Shown here: in pieces, positions 4,728-5,431 of the stretch
Layout of the letters: the number at the start of each line of letters is the position of its first letter
How positions within the stretch are numbered: position 1 is the first letter of the stretch
Source of the DNA: Lysobacterales bacterium
Lineage (GTDB): Bacteria > Pseudomonadota > Gammaproteobacteria > Xanthomonadales > SZUA-36
Assembly: GCA_009692275.1 (NCBI GenBank)
Contig: SHZL01000193.1
Coordinates: 1-5,431, forward strand
Direction of reading: 5' to 3'
DNA length: 5,431 nt
Position numbers and translations under genes: made by a program
Notes under the pieces: generated by a model
Databases searched by the model: none
What the model saw: the letters and a program-made list of their open reading frames with translations, nothing else
What the model was told of the DNA's origin: nothing

Positions 4728-5431
4728 ATGCGTAACATTCCTTTTCCCGTTTGGCGACTGATGCTGGCCTACTCCCTGATGATGGCAGGGACGTCCATGG
4801 TCGTATTGATTGCCGGCATCATCGGGGTCGCCATGGCGCCAACTGCTGCAGTGGCAACGCTCCCGGTCGCCCTCGCCGTGGTAGGCCTGGCCAGCTCAAC
4901 ATTGCCCACCGGAAAACTGCTGGCCCGCTTTGGGCGCAACAAAGTATTCAGGGCCTACGCGGTCCTGGCCATTGGCAGTGCGCTGTTTGCCTCGGCCAGC
5001 CTCGCGCACGCAAGTTTTGCCGGGTTTTGCCTTGCATCGTTCATGATGGGCTGGGCGACCGCGGCAGGTCATCAGTACCGTTTTGCCGCATTGGAAGCAG
5101 TACCAGCACATCTCGCGCCCAAGGCAATCTCTGCGCTGCTGCTTGGCGGCTTACTCGGTGCATTCGTTGGCCCAGAGTTGGCCGTCAGGGGTCGCTGGCT
5201 GCTGGAAACAGAGTTCGCTGGTTCATTCCTGCTATTGGCAGCGGCTTACCTGGTGGGCTTGTTTATCATCAGTTCTCACCGCGACTCGAAGCACTTTGCT
5301 CCCATCCATGCCGGTAACAGTGGCCGGCCGATTGGTGTCATCCTGCGCTCACCGGCAGTGCTGCTGGCCGTTGGCGCAAGCGGCATAGCTTATGGCGTCA
5401 TGAGCCTGATCATGAGCGCAACTCCTATCAG
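4728..5431 (+). CDS. Major facilitator superfamily transporter, CcoA-like (possible copper importer), N-terminal part (3' end outside window)
   Basis: The frame runs open from the ATG at 4728 to the window edge (234 complete codons). It shows an N-terminal helix bundle with about six hydrophobic segments (near 12-35, 42-60, 75-93, 97-112, 133-152, 164-182), a hydrophilic central loop (183-203) and the start of a seventh helix. The cytoplasmic 2-3 loop GKLLARFGRNKVF (62-74) is the usual MFS loop. YRFAALEAVPAHLAPKAIS (117-135) is a block I associate with the CcoA-like subfamily. Met225-x3-Met229 in GVMSLIMSATP near the start of helix 7 matches the position of the MxxxM copper motif of Rhodobacter capsulatus CcoA, which imports copper for cbb3 oxidase; the partner HxxxM motif would lie beyond the window. 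The gene begins 16 bases after the TauE-like remnant. MFS membership is secure; the copper role is inference from motif and location. Confidence 0.8.
   Translation, partial: MRNIPFPVWRLMLAYSLMMAGTSMVVLIAGIIGVAMAPTAAVATLPVALAVVGLASSTLPTGKLLARFGRNKVFRAYAVLAIGSALFASASLAHASFAGFCLASFMMGWATAAGHQYRFAALEAVPAHLAPKAISALLLGGLLGAFVGPELAVRGRWLLETEFAGSFLLLAAAYLVGLFIISSHRDSKHFAPIHAGNSGRPIGVILRSPAVLLAVGASGIAYGVMSLIMSATPI

Noticed and set aside
4751..5317. 188-codon + strand frame overlapping the MFS gene
   Set aside because: The composition is Arg/Gly/Cys-rich with no helices. The competing frame from 4728 gives a coherent MFS protein.

Overview
The window looks like a gammaproteobacterial chromosome segment of moderately high GC. 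The evidence is the gene order sdhD-sdhA-sdhB-sdhE-ygfX (sdhE followed by ygfX is typical of Gammaproteobacteria), SdhB and SdhA close to the E. coli type, and a Tat-exported high-potential iron-sulfur protein (HiPIP), common in respiratory and phototrophic gammaproteobacteria. I cannot place it to genus. Every gene I support lies on the + strand.

Region 1 (1-3625) is a tightly packed succinate dehydrogenase operon: the 3' end of sdhD (membrane anchor), complete sdhA (flavoprotein), complete sdhB (iron-sulfur subunit), sdhE (FAD assembly factor) and ygfX (small two-helix membrane protein overlapping sdhE). Together they oxidise succinate to fumarate at the inner membrane, pass electrons to quinone, and help mature the flavoprotein. 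All catalytic and cluster-binding residues I checked are present.

Region 2 (3626-4298) is a single-gene unit: a non-coding leader with nested inverted repeats, a HiPIP gene with a Tat signal and a good ribosome binding site, and a terminator-like hairpin.

Region 3 (about 4284-4711) is the most unusual part. It has no intact gene but holds two recognisable scraps of a cbb3-type cytochrome c oxidase locus. One is an internal piece of CcoN, split by a one-base frameshift at a run of seven T. It runs directly into the C-terminal part of a TauE/SafE-like (DsbD_2-type) membrane protein of the kind often found beside ccoGHIS. The simplest reading is that a large deletion joined the first third of ccoN to the end of the tauE-like gene, removing the rest of the oxidase and its assembly genes.

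Region 4 (4728-5431, running off the edge) is the N-terminal part of a major facilitator transporter. It resembles the CcoA-like family, whose studied member imports copper for cbb3 oxidase, and shows a Met-x3-Met motif just before the edge. If so, an apparently intact copper importer has outlived the adjacent oxidase genes. I found no new biological system; the strongest observation is this decayed respiratory oxidase locus beside an intact HiPIP gene.
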